DNA of 64,000 nt from Bradyrhizobium tropiciagri (GTDB lineage Bacteria; Pseudomonadota; Alphaproteobacteria; Rhizobiales; Xanthobacteraceae), in NCBI RefSeq assembly GCF_018130505.1, contig NZ_JAFCKH010000007.1, positions 62,001 through 126,000 of the forward strand. The letters run 5' to 3'. The first letter of the stretch is position 1. The number at the start of each line of letters is the position of its first letter. The notes below the pieces were generated by a model. It did not search any database. It saw only the letters and a list, made by a program, of their open reading frames with translations, and had not been told where the DNA came from. Shown in pieces: positions 52,366 through 60,864 of this stretch. The translations under genes were made by a program, and so were the position numbers.

Positions 52366-53577
52366 ATGTCGTTCGACACATCGACACTGTATCTGTTCGC
52401 CACCATGGTCGCGGGCATGCTCGGGGCTATGCTTTTGTTGTTCGGCCGTCAGGAGAGCATTCCGGCGCTGAAATGGTGGGGCACCGCCTATCTGCTCGGC
52501 GCGTCCTCGGTCGCGCTCTGGACCATCGGCGGCCCCGCGCTGGGCGCGCCGGTCCTGCTCGGGCTGAATGCGGTGGGCTTTGCCGCCTGCGGCATGGTCT
52601 GGAACGCCTCGCGCGTGTTCCACGGCCGCAAGCCCAATCTGCCGGGACTCGTGCTCGGCCCGATCGCCTGGATCGGCGCCGTGACCACGGTGGAAGATAC
52701 TGCGATCCGGCTGATCATCGGCGCGGCGATCGTCGCGGTCTATGCCGCGCTGACCGCCGCCGAGCTGTGGAGCGAGCGCCGCCGCGCGATGCAGCGGCGC
52801 TGGCCCGCGATCGTCGTGCCGGTGGTGCATGGCTGCGCCCTGATGATCCCGATCCTGATCGGCGCGCTGCTGCGGCCGCATGACGAGAGTTTCGCCAACA
52901 GCTTCTGGGTCACGCTGTTCGCGATCGAGCTCGTGCTGTACGCGATCGGCACGGTGTTCGTGATCTTCATGATGGTGTCGGACCGCGCGGTGGCCGTGCA
53001 CAAGACCGCCGCGTCGGTCGATCCCTTGAGCGGCATGCTCAACCGCCGCGGCTTCTCCGAGGCCTGCGCGCGGGTGATCGAGCGTGAGGCCAATGCCGGC
53101 CGTCCGGTCACGGTGATGATCTTCGACATCGATCATTTCAAGTCGATCAACGACCGCTTCGGTCATCCGGCGGGCGACGAGATCCTGAAACTGTTCTCGG
53201 CCGTCGTGGTCAACAATTTGAGGATCAGCGATCTGTCGGGCCGGATCGGCGGCGAGGAATTCGCGGCGCTGCTGCCGTGCTCGCTCGAAGAAGGCGTGCT
53301 GGTCGCCGAGCGGGTGCGCGAAGCCTTCGAGACCAGCAACATCGTCTGCGAGGAGGGCGCCGTCGACACCACGGTCAGCATCGGCGTCGCCGGCGGGCCC
53401 GCCGGCACCGAGCTCGAAGTGCTGCTGGCCTCCGCCGACACCGCGCTCTACCAGGCCAAGCGCGGCGGCCGTAACCGCGTCGAGGCGGCTGAGGAGCTGC
53501 CGCTGTCGCTGGAGAACTGGCGGCGCAAGACGGCCGGCCTGCCGGCGTCGGCGCGCCAGAAGCCGGCGACCGCCTAG
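52366..53577 (+). CDS. Membrane-anchored diguanylate cyclase (GGDEF)
   Basis: The 403-residue protein has an N-terminal sensor part with about six membrane helices (residues 8-210). A GGDEF domain follows: DPLSGMLNRRGFSEACARVI, MIFDIDHFKSINDRFGHPAG and the active-site GRIGGEEF (GGEEF variant, catalytically competent in the family), then the SIGVAG and ADTALYQAKRGGRNRV blocks. It should make c-di-GMP and so influence exopolysaccharide, motility or biofilm. I see no RxxD inhibitory site at the usual place five residues before GGEEF (DLSGRIGG), which suggests no product inhibition by that route. It stands alone. Confidence 0.92.
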   Translation: MSFDTSTLYLFATMVAGMLGAMLLLFGRQESIPALKWWGTAYLLGASSVALWTIGGPALGAPVLLGLNAVGFAACGMVWNASRVFHGRKPNLPGLVLGPIAWIGAVTTVEDTAIRLIIGAAIVAVYAALTAAELWSERRRAMQRRWPAIVVPVVHGCALMIPILIGALLRPHDESFANSFWVTLFAIELVLYAIGTVFVIFMMVSDRAVAVHKTAASVDPLSGMLNRRGFSEACARVIEREANAGRPVTVMIFDIDHFKSINDRFGHPAGDEILKLFSAVVVNNLRISDLSGRIGGEEFAALLPCSLEEGVLVAERVREAFETSNIVCEEGAVDTTVSIGVAGGPAGTELEVLLASADTALYQAKRGGRNRVEAAEELPLSLENWRRKTAGLPASARQKPATA

Positions 53578-53612
53578 GGCTTGCGGTAACGACTGGTTAA
53601 CCATTCGATCCC

Positions 53613-53861
53613 ATGCTTTCCGGCATGGACTCGATCGGTCGTCGCAATCCACAAGCTGCCCTGATGTCGCTGGAAGCGTACGCAGCCTCGGCGCGCGGCG
53701 GCTTCGCCTGCCTGTTCTCGAACTCCGACGAATATGAGCGCGCACTGATCGCCGAACGGCGGGCGCAGGGCCGCTACGCGCAGCCGAAGCGCCGCTGGCC
53801 GCTGCTGATGTTGATCGGCGTCATGATGATGATCGCCGGTACGGTCCTGTTGCTGGTCTGA
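53613..53861 (+). CDS. Small membrane-anchored hypothetical protein
   Basis: The 82-residue protein has a soluble N-terminus (AALMSLEAYAASARGGFACL, FSNSDEYERALIAERRAQGR) and one C-terminal membrane helix (RWPLLMLIGVMMMIAGTVLL). It is possibly a tail-anchored protein. The start could be the ATG at 53613 or 53625. It is convergent with the AI-2E-type permease gene, with six bases between stops. No family is recognised. Confidence 0.6.
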   Translation: MLSGMDSIGRRNPQAALMSLEAYAASARGGFACLFSNSDEYERALIAERRAQGRYAQPKRRWPLLMLIGVMMMIAGTVLLLV

Positions 53862-53867
53862 CGCGGT

Positions 53868-55013
53868 TCACGCAATGCGCGCCGGCGCTTCGTCCTCGGC
53901 CTTGAAGTGGTCGATCATCACCTTGACGATCGCCATCAGCGGCAGCGCCAGCGCCAGTCCCCAGACACCGAACACGACGCCGAGCAGGATCTGGAACGCG
54001 AACAGCGTCGCCGGCGGGATGTCGAGCGCCTGGCGCTGGATGATCGGCGTCAGCACGTAGCTCTCCAGCGCGTGCACGCCGAGGAACAGGATGAAGGCGG
54101 AGAGCGCCGCGATCCAGCCGCTCGCAAGGCTCGCCAGCACCACGATCAACCCGCCGAGGATCGCGCCGACCGTCGGGATGAAGGCGAGCAGGCCGGCCTG
54201 GATGCCGAGGATGAACGAGCTCGGGATGCCGATGATCGCAAGCCCGATCCAGGTGACGAGGAACACCGCCGCCATGGTGATGATCTGCGCGATCAGCCAG
54301 CGCTCCAGCGTCTCGCCGATGCGGTCGACGATCGCGGTGGCCTCGCCGCGGTATTTCGCAGGCGCGATGAACAGCAGCCCGGCGCGGTAGATGCTCGGCT
54401 GCGCCGCGAAGGCGAGCCCCAAGAATAGCACGATGAAGAAGTTGCCGACCACGCTGACGGTGCCGAGCAGCACCTTCAGCGTCTGGCCGATGATCGCGCC
54501 GCCGCTCGAGGCGAGCGCGCTCGCGCCGCTCGGCAGGCCGTGGTTCTGCGACGCCGCAGGTGTAGCGGTGGTCGTCGTCACCGCGGTGCCCTCAGGCTTT
54601 GCCTCAGTGGCGGCGTTGGTGAAGTCGAAATAGCTGGTGTCGACGCCGTGCTGCTCGAGGAAATCCTTCACATTGCCGAGCTGCGACTTGATGGTGTTGG
54701 TCAGCACGGTGGCTTGCTGTGCGATGGTGGTGCCGCCGAGGAACACGATGCCGGACAACATCCCCGCCAGCGCCAGGCAGACGATCGCGAGCCGCAGCGC
54801 GTGCGGCAGTCCGGTCAGGCGGCCGAGCAGGGCGGCCATCGCATTCAGCCCGACGCCGAGCAGCATTCCTGCGAACAGCAGGAACAGCGTGGCGGCGTAA
54901 TGCCAGGCGAACACCAATAGCGCGGTAAACAGCACGATGCCGATGCCGCCGACGGCGACCGCCCACGCCATGTCGTTGCGGGCCCGCAGGCGATTGTCAG
55001 CCGAATCTGTCAC
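53868..55013 (-). CDS. AI-2E family transporter
   Basis: The 381-residue membrane protein of the AI-2E/PerM superfamily has eight or so hydrophobic helices and the family regions GMLLGVGLNAMAALLGRLTG, YRGEATAIVDRIGETLERWL, FLVTWIGLAIIGIPSSFILG, LLAFIPTVGAILGGLIVVLA and YVLTPIIQRQALDIPPATLF. The name comes from E. coli TqsA; other members are Na+/Li+-H+ antiporters, so export of autoinducer should not be assumed. A periplasmic insert of about 55 residues (residues about 115-170) separates the first helices. The start is GTG at 55013. Confidence 0.87.
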   Translation of the reverse strand: MTDSADNRLRARNDMAWAVAVGGIGIVLFTALLVFAWHYAATLFLLFAGMLLGVGLNAMAALLGRLTGLPHALRLAIVCLALAGMLSGIVFLGGTTIAQQATVLTNTIKSQLGNVKDFLEQHGVDTSYFDFTNAATEAKPEGTAVTTTTATPAASQNHGLPSGASALASSGGAIIGQTLKVLLGTVSVVGNFFIVLFLGLAFAAQPSIYRAGLLFIAPAKYRGEATAIVDRIGETLERWLIAQIITMAAVFLVTWIGLAIIGIPSSFILGIQAGLLAFIPTVGAILGGLIVVLASLASGWIAALSAFILFLGVHALESYVLTPIIQRQALDIPPATLFAFQILLGVVFGVWGLALALPLMAIVKVMIDHFKAEDEAPARIA

Positions 55014-55181
55014 GTGATTCCCTCATTCGCGCCCTTCGACGCCACCTTGTCGCGAAAAAGCCCGCTGGGATCAAGCTGCGACGGCACGGCCGTTTGACGC
55101 TGGCGTCCCGATTGTGCCAAGCGAGGCGAAAGAGCGATCGGGGGCGGCAAAGTCCGCTCGGGGAAACGGCGAGGGCGGGGA

Positions 55182-55889
55182 ATGGTTTTGAAATGGATCG
55201 GGCCGCTCGCGCTGCTCGCCGCGCTCGTGATCGGCGACCAGATCCGGATCAACCGGCCCGGCCACAAATACCGCCTGTCGGTCGAGGTCGAGACGCCCGA
55301 TGGCGTCAAATCAGCCTCCGGCGTGCTCGCCGTGCATCCCGACCGCGGCTACAGCCGCGGCGGCCAGACCCGCACCGCGGGTGATGCGGTCTATGTCGAT
55401 CTCGGCGGCGGCAAGAACCTGGTCGCGCTGCTGGCCCATGTCGACAAGGCAGTCGACAAGGCGATTGATCTCGACGACATCAACTACGTCGCGCTGCGTG
55501 CCTACACCGCGGCGAAAGGCGGGCGCGTCTCGTTCAATGAGATGAGCAAGCAGACCGGCGTGGTGCCGGTGACCGGCAAGCTGGTCCCGGTGCTGGTGAC
55601 GTTCGCCGATCCGGCCGATCCGGCCAGCGCACGCGCCGTGTCACCCGACGACAGCGAAGCCGCGCTGGGTAACGGGTTCCGGCTTCACGGCCTCACCGCC
55701 GAGGTGGTGCCGAACGGCTATTGGCCGCTCGATTTCGGCGGCAGCCTCGGCGAGCCCGTCACGCGCGGGATCAGGGCCCGGCTGCCCTGGGGCGCTAGCG
55801 GCAGCGCCCCGGCGGCTTCGGCGCTCCGCGCTGCAGGCCTGCCCGGCGCCGACAGCATCGATGCCGGAGCCGCATTTACGCGAAAGTGA
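55182..55889 (+). CDS. Hypothetical protein with N-terminal membrane helix
   Basis: The 235-residue protein has one N-terminal hydrophobic helix (LKWIGPLALLAALVIGDQIR) and a periplasmic-looking domain with YRLSVEVETPDGVKSASGVL, DAVYVDLGGGKNLVALLAHV, VPVTGKLVPVLVTFADPADP and a Gly/Ala-rich C-terminus. No catalytic motif is seen and I do not recognise the family. It is divergent from the AI-2E-type gene (168-bp gap) and has a GGGGA ribosome site. Codon use is like its neighbours, so it is probably real. Confidence 0.7.
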   Translation: MVLKWIGPLALLAALVIGDQIRINRPGHKYRLSVEVETPDGVKSASGVLAVHPDRGYSRGGQTRTAGDAVYVDLGGGKNLVALLAHVDKAVDKAIDLDDINYVALRAYTAAKGGRVSFNEMSKQTGVVPVTGKLVPVLVTFADPADPASARAVSPDDSEAALGNGFRLHGLTAEVVPNGYWPLDFGGSLGEPVTRGIRARLPWGASGSAPAASALRAAGLPGADSIDAGAAFTRK

Positions 55890-56058
55890 CCGCTTTTGCC
55901 GGAACCAGCCGCGATCAGCACCGGATGTTTGCAGGACTGCACACCGCCGGTTGCAGATATCGCTGTTGATCCAGCGGGAACTCGAAGGCATGATCGCCTC
56001 GGAATCGCTCCCAAGATAGAAAATTCATTTCGCAAGACTTGAATGTGAGATCTGACGA

Positions 56059-56826
56059 ATGAGACGGCCCGTGGTCGGCGTGATCGGAAACGCCCATCGC
56101 ATCGAGAATCGCTTCACAGTCCAGATGGTCGGAGAGCGCAACCTCCGCGCGGTTGCTGAAGTGTCGGGCGCGGTGCCGCTGATGTTCGCGGGAAGCCCTG
56201 ATATTACCGATGTCGGTGCCTTGCTCGACGTAGTCGACGGCGTGGTGCTGACCGGGGCCCGCGCCAACGTCCATCCGACCCGCTTCAACACCGAGCCCTG
56301 CGAGGCCCACGAGCCCTACGATCTGCACCGCGACGACGTCGCGCTGGCGCTGTCGGAAGCCTGCGTCGCGCGCGGCGTGCCGATCTTCGGCATCTGCCGC
56401 GGCCTGCAGGAGATGAACGTCGCGTTCGGCGGCTCGCTGCACCCGGAGATCCGCGAGATTCCCGGCCGCATGAACCATCGCATGCCGCGGCTGGAGAACG
56501 GCGAGATCCATCCCGATCCGACGGTGGTGTTCGCCGACCGCCACGACGTCACGCTGACGCCCGGCGGCGCCTTCGCGAAGATCCTCGGCCGCGAGACCAT
56601 CCGGGTCAATTCGCTGCACGGGCAGGGCATCCTGGTGCCGGGCGAGCGCGTCGTGATCGAGGGAATTGCCGAGGACGGCACGATCGAGGCGATCCGCATC
56701 GCCGATGCGCCGGGCTTTGCGCTCGGCGTGCAGTGGCACGCCGAATACGACCCGCAGCGCAACCCGATCAACCGCGCCCTGTTTGAGGCGTTCGGTGAGG
56801 CATTGCGCGAGCGGCGGGCGGCGTAG
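56059..56826 (+). CDS. Gamma-glutamyl-gamma-aminobutyrate hydrolase family protein (PuuD-like)
   Basis: The 255-residue class I glutamine amidotransferase-like hydrolase has the nucleophile Cys113 in IFGICRGLQEMNVAFGGSLH and the His of GVQWHAEYDPQRN (about residue 233), completing a Cys-His-Glu triad. The N-terminal VVGVIGNAHRIENRF and VVLTGARANVHPTRFN are PuuD-specific. It would cleave gamma-glutamyl-GABA in the putrescine pathway or a related gamma-glutamyl amide. No other puu genes are in the window. The start is the ATG at 56059. Confidence 0.88.
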   Translation: MRRPVVGVIGNAHRIENRFTVQMVGERNLRAVAEVSGAVPLMFAGSPDITDVGALLDVVDGVVLTGARANVHPTRFNTEPCEAHEPYDLHRDDVALALSEACVARGVPIFGICRGLQEMNVAFGGSLHPEIREIPGRMNHRMPRLENGEIHPDPTVVFADRHDVTLTPGGAFAKILGRETIRVNSLHGQGILVPGERVVIEGIAEDGTIEAIRIADAPGFALGVQWHAEYDPQRNPINRALFEAFGEALRERRAA

Positions 56827-56860
56827 CGCGGCGCAAAGGTCGGGGCAATCCAATCTCGGT

Positions 56861-56946
56861 GTCATCACCCGGCCAGTATTCCAGAGACACCAGCGATTGA
56901 GCCGATGGGCCGCGGCGTACTGGATCGCCCGATCCCGGGCGATGAC
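56861..56946. repeat. Palindromic repeat, family B copy 2
   Basis: This shorter, decayed copy of the element at 27561-27663 shares CCAGTATTCCAGAGAC and the TTGAGCCGATGGGCCGCGGC block onward, and ends GGGCGATGAC. Part of the left arm and about ten bases of the right arm (GTCAAGC) are missing. Confidence 0.75.
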
Positions 56947-57194
56947 AGATGTGGTTGAGGATGCAGTTTTGGGGCTCGCGACATGCGATGGGCCCTCGCG
57001 CTATGGGTGCGAATACCCACGACGCACGACCTCCGTAATTTTACGGATACGAAATTGGCGGATTGCAGGGCCGGACTCGGCTAAGCAAGCACGACAGCCG
57101 CCACCGGATATTGCCCGGCGCCGACACTCCTTTTCGAATTCCTGTTTTCCATTTTCCTGTTTCCGGTGTGGCTGATCACGATGAGTTGGTCGGG

Positions 57195-59471
57195 ATGAAG
57201 TTGTCGGGCCGTCTGGCGCTCGGGATGCTGGTCCCGGTCGTCGCGATGCTGCTTGTGCTGGGCTCACTCCACGGCGTCTCCGGGCCGGGCTTGCTGCTCG
57301 CCGCGGGCGCGATTGCGGTGGTGCTGATGATTGGCGAGATCTTTGCGAGGTCGCTGTCGACGCCGCTCGCCCAGGTGACGCCAGCGGTAAAGGCGGCGAC
57401 CGGCGAGTCGGCAAGCCGCGAGATCGCGAGCCTCACGGGCGCGCTTGCCGAACTGTCGGCGCAACTGGGCAGCCGGCAGAACCTGCTGGAGAAGACCGTC
57501 GAGAGCATCCGCGACCCGGTTGTGGTGGCGGACGAGACCGGCACCGTCGTGGTGGTCAACGCCGCCGCGCGCCGCCTGTTCGCCGTCGAGGCCGGTTTCA
57601 ACAGCCTGACCGATGCGCGGGCCTTCCGGTGCTATTACGCCGATGGCGCGACGGCGATGCCGATTGAGGAGTCGCCGCTGGCGCGTGCGCTGCGCGGCGA
57701 AGAGATCGACGATCTCGAGCTCGTCGTGAAGGTTCAGCCCCCGGGGGCGGATGTTTCGCTGCTGGCCAATGCCCGGCCGCTGCGCGATGACGGCGGCAAT
57801 CTGCGCGGCGCGGTCGCGGTGCTGCACGACATCACCGCGCAGCGGCGCGCGCATCAGGCGCTGGTCGAGAGCGAGCAGATGGCGCAGGCAATCGTCAAGA
57901 CCGCGCTCGATGCATTCGTCCAGACCGATCAGGACGGCGTCATTCTGGAGTGGAGCCCGCAGGCCGAGGCGCTGACCGGCTGGACGCGGGCCGAGGCGCT
58001 CGGCCGCCGGGCGGTCGACCTCGTGCTTCCGGAGGAGTTGCGGGATGCTCACCGCCAGCGGGTTGTCCGTTTCCTGCAGGAGACCGCGGACGGCGGCATG
58101 GGCATGCGCTACGTATCCCCGTCGCTGCACCGCGACGGCAGCCAGTTCTTGGCCGAAGTGTCGCTTAACGCGTTCAAGCGCGGCGATGGCTACGTCGTCA
58201 ACGCCTTCGTCCGGGACGTCACCCAGCGCCGCATCGCCGAGGAGCAATTGATCCAGGCGCAGAAGACGGAATCGCTGGGGCGGCTGACCGGCGGCATCGC
58301 GCACGACTTCAACAACATGCTGACGGTCATCACCGGCACGATCGAGATCCTCGCCGACGGCGTGAAGGACGACCCGCAGCTTTCGGCGATCGCCAAGCTG
58401 ATCAGCGACGCCGCCGATCGCGGCGCGCAGCTCACCTCGAGCCTCCTGGCATTCGCCCGCAAGCAGCCGCTGCAGCCGGCCGAGACCAACGTCAACGATC
58501 TGATCGGCGACGTGGTGCGGCTGCTATCGCAGACGCTGGGCTCGCAGGTCGCGATCACGACCGAGCTCGGCCGCGATGCCTGGCTCGCTTTCGTCGACCG
58601 CAGCCAGCTCAGCGCGGCGCTGGTCAATCTCGGCATCAATGCGCGCGATGCGATGCCTGAGGGCGGCACGCTGAGCTTTGCGACCCGCAACGTCCAGCTC
58701 GGAATTCGCGAGGCGGTGGCGCGCGGCGTCGAGCGGGCGGGCGATCATCTCGTCATCGAGGTGACCGACACCGGCACTGGCATTTCACCGTCGCATCTGG
58801 AGAAGATCTTCGATCCGTTCTTCTCGACCAAGGAGGTCGGGCAGGGCACCGGGCTCGGCCTGAGCATGGTGTTCGGCTTCGTCAAGCAGAGCAATGGCGG
58901 GATCGAGGTGCAGAGCGAGGAGGGGCGTGGCACGACGTTCCGGATCTATCTGCCGAAGGCCGACCGCACCGCGCCGCTTGTGACCGAGGAGGACGATCAG
59001 CCGATCCGCGGCGGCACCGAGACCATCCTGTGTGTCGAGGACGATGTCCGGATCCGCGACTACGTCACCGGCCAGCTGGAGAGTTTCGGCTACAAGGTGC
59101 TGGTCGCGGCGAACGCGGATGCCGCGCTCGAGATCGCCGGCGGCGGCGCAGCGTTCGATCTGTTGTTCACCGACATCGTGATGCCCGGGACCATGAACGG
59201 CCGGCAGCTGGCCGAGCGGCTGATGGCCGGACGGCCGACGCTGCGGGTGCTGTTCACGTCGGGCTACAGCGACGGCGCTCTGCCGTTGCAGGGCGCCGGC
59301 CACGGCATTCCGCTGCTGATGAAGCCCTACCGGCGCAGCGAGCTGGCGCGGATGCTGCGGCGCTGCCTCGACCTCGCGGTTGATATCGAAGGCGATCCGG
59401 TTCCGATGCCTTACTCCGTGCAGCCCGATCTCGAACGCTTCCTGCGCGAGAACCCGCCGGAGAAGACGTAG
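57195..59471 (+). CDS. PAS-domain hybrid sensor histidine kinase/response regulator
   Basis: The 758-residue protein has two N-terminal membrane helices (residues about 8-50), a PAS domain (IRDPVVVADETGTVVVVNAA) and a second PAS (AIVKTALDAFVQTDQDGVIL, EWSPQAEALTGWTRAEALGR). HisKA follows with the phospho-acceptor in LTGGIAHDFNNMLTVITGTI, then the HATPase N box (LVNLGINARDAMPEGGTLSF) and G boxes (VTDTGTGISP, GQGTGLGLSMVFGF), and a C-terminal receiver with the acceptor Asp in LLFTDIVMPG. The start is the ATG at 57195. No separate regulator gene is adjacent, so output is unclear; the receiver is fused, as in rhizobial HWE/FixL-like hybrid kinases. Confidence 0.93.
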   Translation: MKLSGRLALGMLVPVVAMLLVLGSLHGVSGPGLLLAAGAIAVVLMIGEIFARSLSTPLAQVTPAVKAATGESASREIASLTGALAELSAQLGSRQNLLEKTVESIRDPVVVADETGTVVVVNAAARRLFAVEAGFNSLTDARAFRCYYADGATAMPIEESPLARALRGEEIDDLELVVKVQPPGADVSLLANARPLRDDGGNLRGAVAVLHDITAQRRAHQALVESEQMAQAIVKTALDAFVQTDQDGVILEWSPQAEALTGWTRAEALGRRAVDLVLPEELRDAHRQRVVRFLQETADGGMGMRYVSPSLHRDGSQFLAEVSLNAFKRGDGYVVNAFVRDVTQRRIAEEQLIQAQKTESLGRLTGGIAHDFNNMLTVITGTIEILADGVKDDPQLSAIAKLISDAADRGAQLTSSLLAFARKQPLQPAETNVNDLIGDVVRLLSQTLGSQVAITTELGRDAWLAFVDRSQLSAALVNLGINARDAMPEGGTLSFATRNVQLGIREAVARGVERAGDHLVIEVTDTGTGISPSHLEKIFDPFFSTKEVGQGTGLGLSMVFGFVKQSNGGIEVQSEEGRGTTFRIYLPKADRTAPLVTEEDDQPIRGGTETILCVEDDVRIRDYVTGQLESFGYKVLVAANADAALEIAGGGAAFDLLFTDIVMPGTMNGRQLAERLMAGRPTLRVLFTSGYSDGALPLQGAGHGIPLLMKPYRRSELARMLRRCLDLAVDIEGDPVPMPYSVQPDLERFLRENPPEKT

Positions 59472-59481
59472 CCTGCAGCTC

Positions 59482-59568
59482 GTAGGATGGGTGGAGCGCA
59501 GCGATACCCATCATCTCACCGCACACGGGCATGCTCTCGATGGGTATCGCTTCGCTCTACCCATCCGA
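59482..59568. repeat. Palindromic repeat, family E copy 1
   Basis: GTAGGATGGGTGGAGCGCAG and CGCTTCGCTCTACCCATCC (approximately complementary) enclose the inner pair GATACCCATC/GATGGGTATC. A second copy with the same arms lies at 60714-60798, so this solute-binding-protein gene is flanked by two members of one repeat family. Confidence 0.75.
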
Positions 59569-59632
59569 CTATCATCACGTCAGCAACGAAGGGTGCGGCC
59601 GGTCAACGGCCCGATCTGAAGGGAGTGTGCAG

Positions 59633-60700
59633 ATGCATGACCGCAATTGGTCGCGACGCGACTGGCTCAAGGCGACGGCGGCCGGCGCGGCCGGACTGGT
59701 GTTCGCCGAGCCGTTGAAGGCGGCGGCGCCTCCGGCCACAGCGGTGACGGCTGAGCTGATCGCTGCGGCGACCAAGGAAGGCAAGGTCTCGTTCTACACC
59801 GCGCTGGAATTGAACACCGCCGAACGGCTGGCGCGGACTTTCGAGCAGAAATATCCGGGCATCAGCGTCCGCGTCGAGCGCAGCGGCGCAGAGCGTATCT
59901 TCCAGCGCATCGCGCAGGAGCAGGGCAGCGGCATCAACGCCGTCGACGTCGCCAACTCGACCGACCCCGCGCACTATCTCGACTGGAAGAAGAACGACTG
60001 GCTGGCAGCCTACGTCCCTGAAGAAGTCGCAAAGCACTTTCCGGCCGACCAGATCGATCCGGACGGTACTTCCGCGACGTCCTGCGCCTGGTTCGAGGTG
60101 ATCGGCTACAACACCGAGCAGGTGAAGGGCGAGGAGGCGCCGAAGAGCTACGCCGATCTGCTCGACCCGAAATGGCGCGGCAAGATCGTCAAGGGCCACC
60201 CCGGCTACTCGGGCGCGATCATGACCGCGACCTTCGTGCTGGCGCGCGATCTCGGCTGGCCTTATCTGGAGAAACTGGCGCAGCAGCGCGTGATGCAGGT
60301 GCAGTCAGCGGCCGATCCGCCGAAGAAAATCCTGCTCGGTGAGCGCGCCGTGATGGCCGACGGCAATGACTACAATCTCGTGCTGGCCAAGGATCAGGGC
60401 AAGCCGGTCGAGGTGGTCTATCCGACCGAAGGCGCGCCGCTGATCATCGTGCCGAGCGGCATCTTCAAGGGCGCGCCGAACCCGAACGCGGCAAGATTGT
60501 TCCAGAGCTACTTCTTCAGCGCCGAGACCCAGCAGATGCTGGCCGACGAATTCGCTCACCGCTCGTTCCACGCCAAGGTGAAGGAGAAGGCCGGCCACGT
60601 GCCGCTCGACAAACTGAAGATGCTCAAGGCCGATCCGGCCCAGGTGCAGGCGCAGAGCGAGGAGATCAAGGCAAAATACGCGAAGCTGTTCCGGGTGTGA
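59633..60700 (+). CDS. Extracellular solute-binding protein (ABC-type, iron/polyamine-like)
   Basis: The 355-residue periplasmic protein has a twin-arginine signal (WSRRDWLKATAAGAAGLVFA) and the fold of the SBP_bac_6/FbpA type. Seen are VSFYTALELNTAERLARTFE, QKYPGISVRVERSGAERIFQ, PKSYADLLDPKWRGKIVKGH, PGYSGAIMTATFVLARDLGW and APLIIVPSGIFKGAPNPNAA. Homologues bind Fe3+ or small organic ligands for ABC import, but no permease or ATPase gene is near, so it is an orphan receptor. The start at 59633 has GGGAG upstream. It is flanked on both sides by copies of the same palindromic repeat. Confidence 0.87.
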   Translation: MHDRNWSRRDWLKATAAGAAGLVFAEPLKAAAPPATAVTAELIAAATKEGKVSFYTALELNTAERLARTFEQKYPGISVRVERSGAERIFQRIAQEQGSGINAVDVANSTDPAHYLDWKKNDWLAAYVPEEVAKHFPADQIDPDGTSATSCAWFEVIGYNTEQVKGEEAPKSYADLLDPKWRGKIVKGHPGYSGAIMTATFVLARDLGWPYLEKLAQQRVMQVQSAADPPKKILLGERAVMADGNDYNLVLAKDQGKPVEVVYPTEGAPLIIVPSGIFKGAPNPNAARLFQSYFFSAETQQMLADEFAHRSFHAKVKEKAGHVPLDKLKMLKADPAQVQAQSEEIKAKYAKLFRV

Positions 60701-60713
60701 ACCGGGCGACCTT

Positions 60714-60798
60714 GTAGGATGGGTGGAGCGCAGCGATACCCATCATCCGACCACGCGGATCGAAGTTGATGGGTATCGCTTCGCTCCACCCATCCTAC
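60714..60798. repeat. Palindromic repeat, family E copy 2
   Basis: The perfect outer arms GTAGGATGGGTGGAGC / GCTCCACCCATCCTAC and inner GATACCCATC/GATGGGTATC enclose a variable centre. It is the better-preserved of the two copies (the other is at 59482). Confidence 0.78.
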
Positions 60799-60813
60799 GG
60801 TCTTTCGCAAAAC

Positions 60814-60842
60814 AAAAGGCGCTTCCACCGGAAGCGCCTTTC
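60814..60842 (-). terminator. Bidirectional terminator between the solute-binding protein gene and glnA
   Basis: AAAAGGCGCTTCC and GGAAGCGCCTTT form a stem with A/T runs on both sides, so it can end both the convergent solute-binding-protein gene and glnA (minus strand, stop at 60865). Confidence 0.85.
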
Positions 60843-60864
60843 GCATTCGTCAGGGCCGTAAGAC

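Noticed and set aside
53868..55013. Quorum-sensing exporter interpretation of the AI-2E-family gene
   Set aside because: The family name reflects one E. coli member; no lux genes are nearby and other members are ion antiporters, so no signalling role is claimed.
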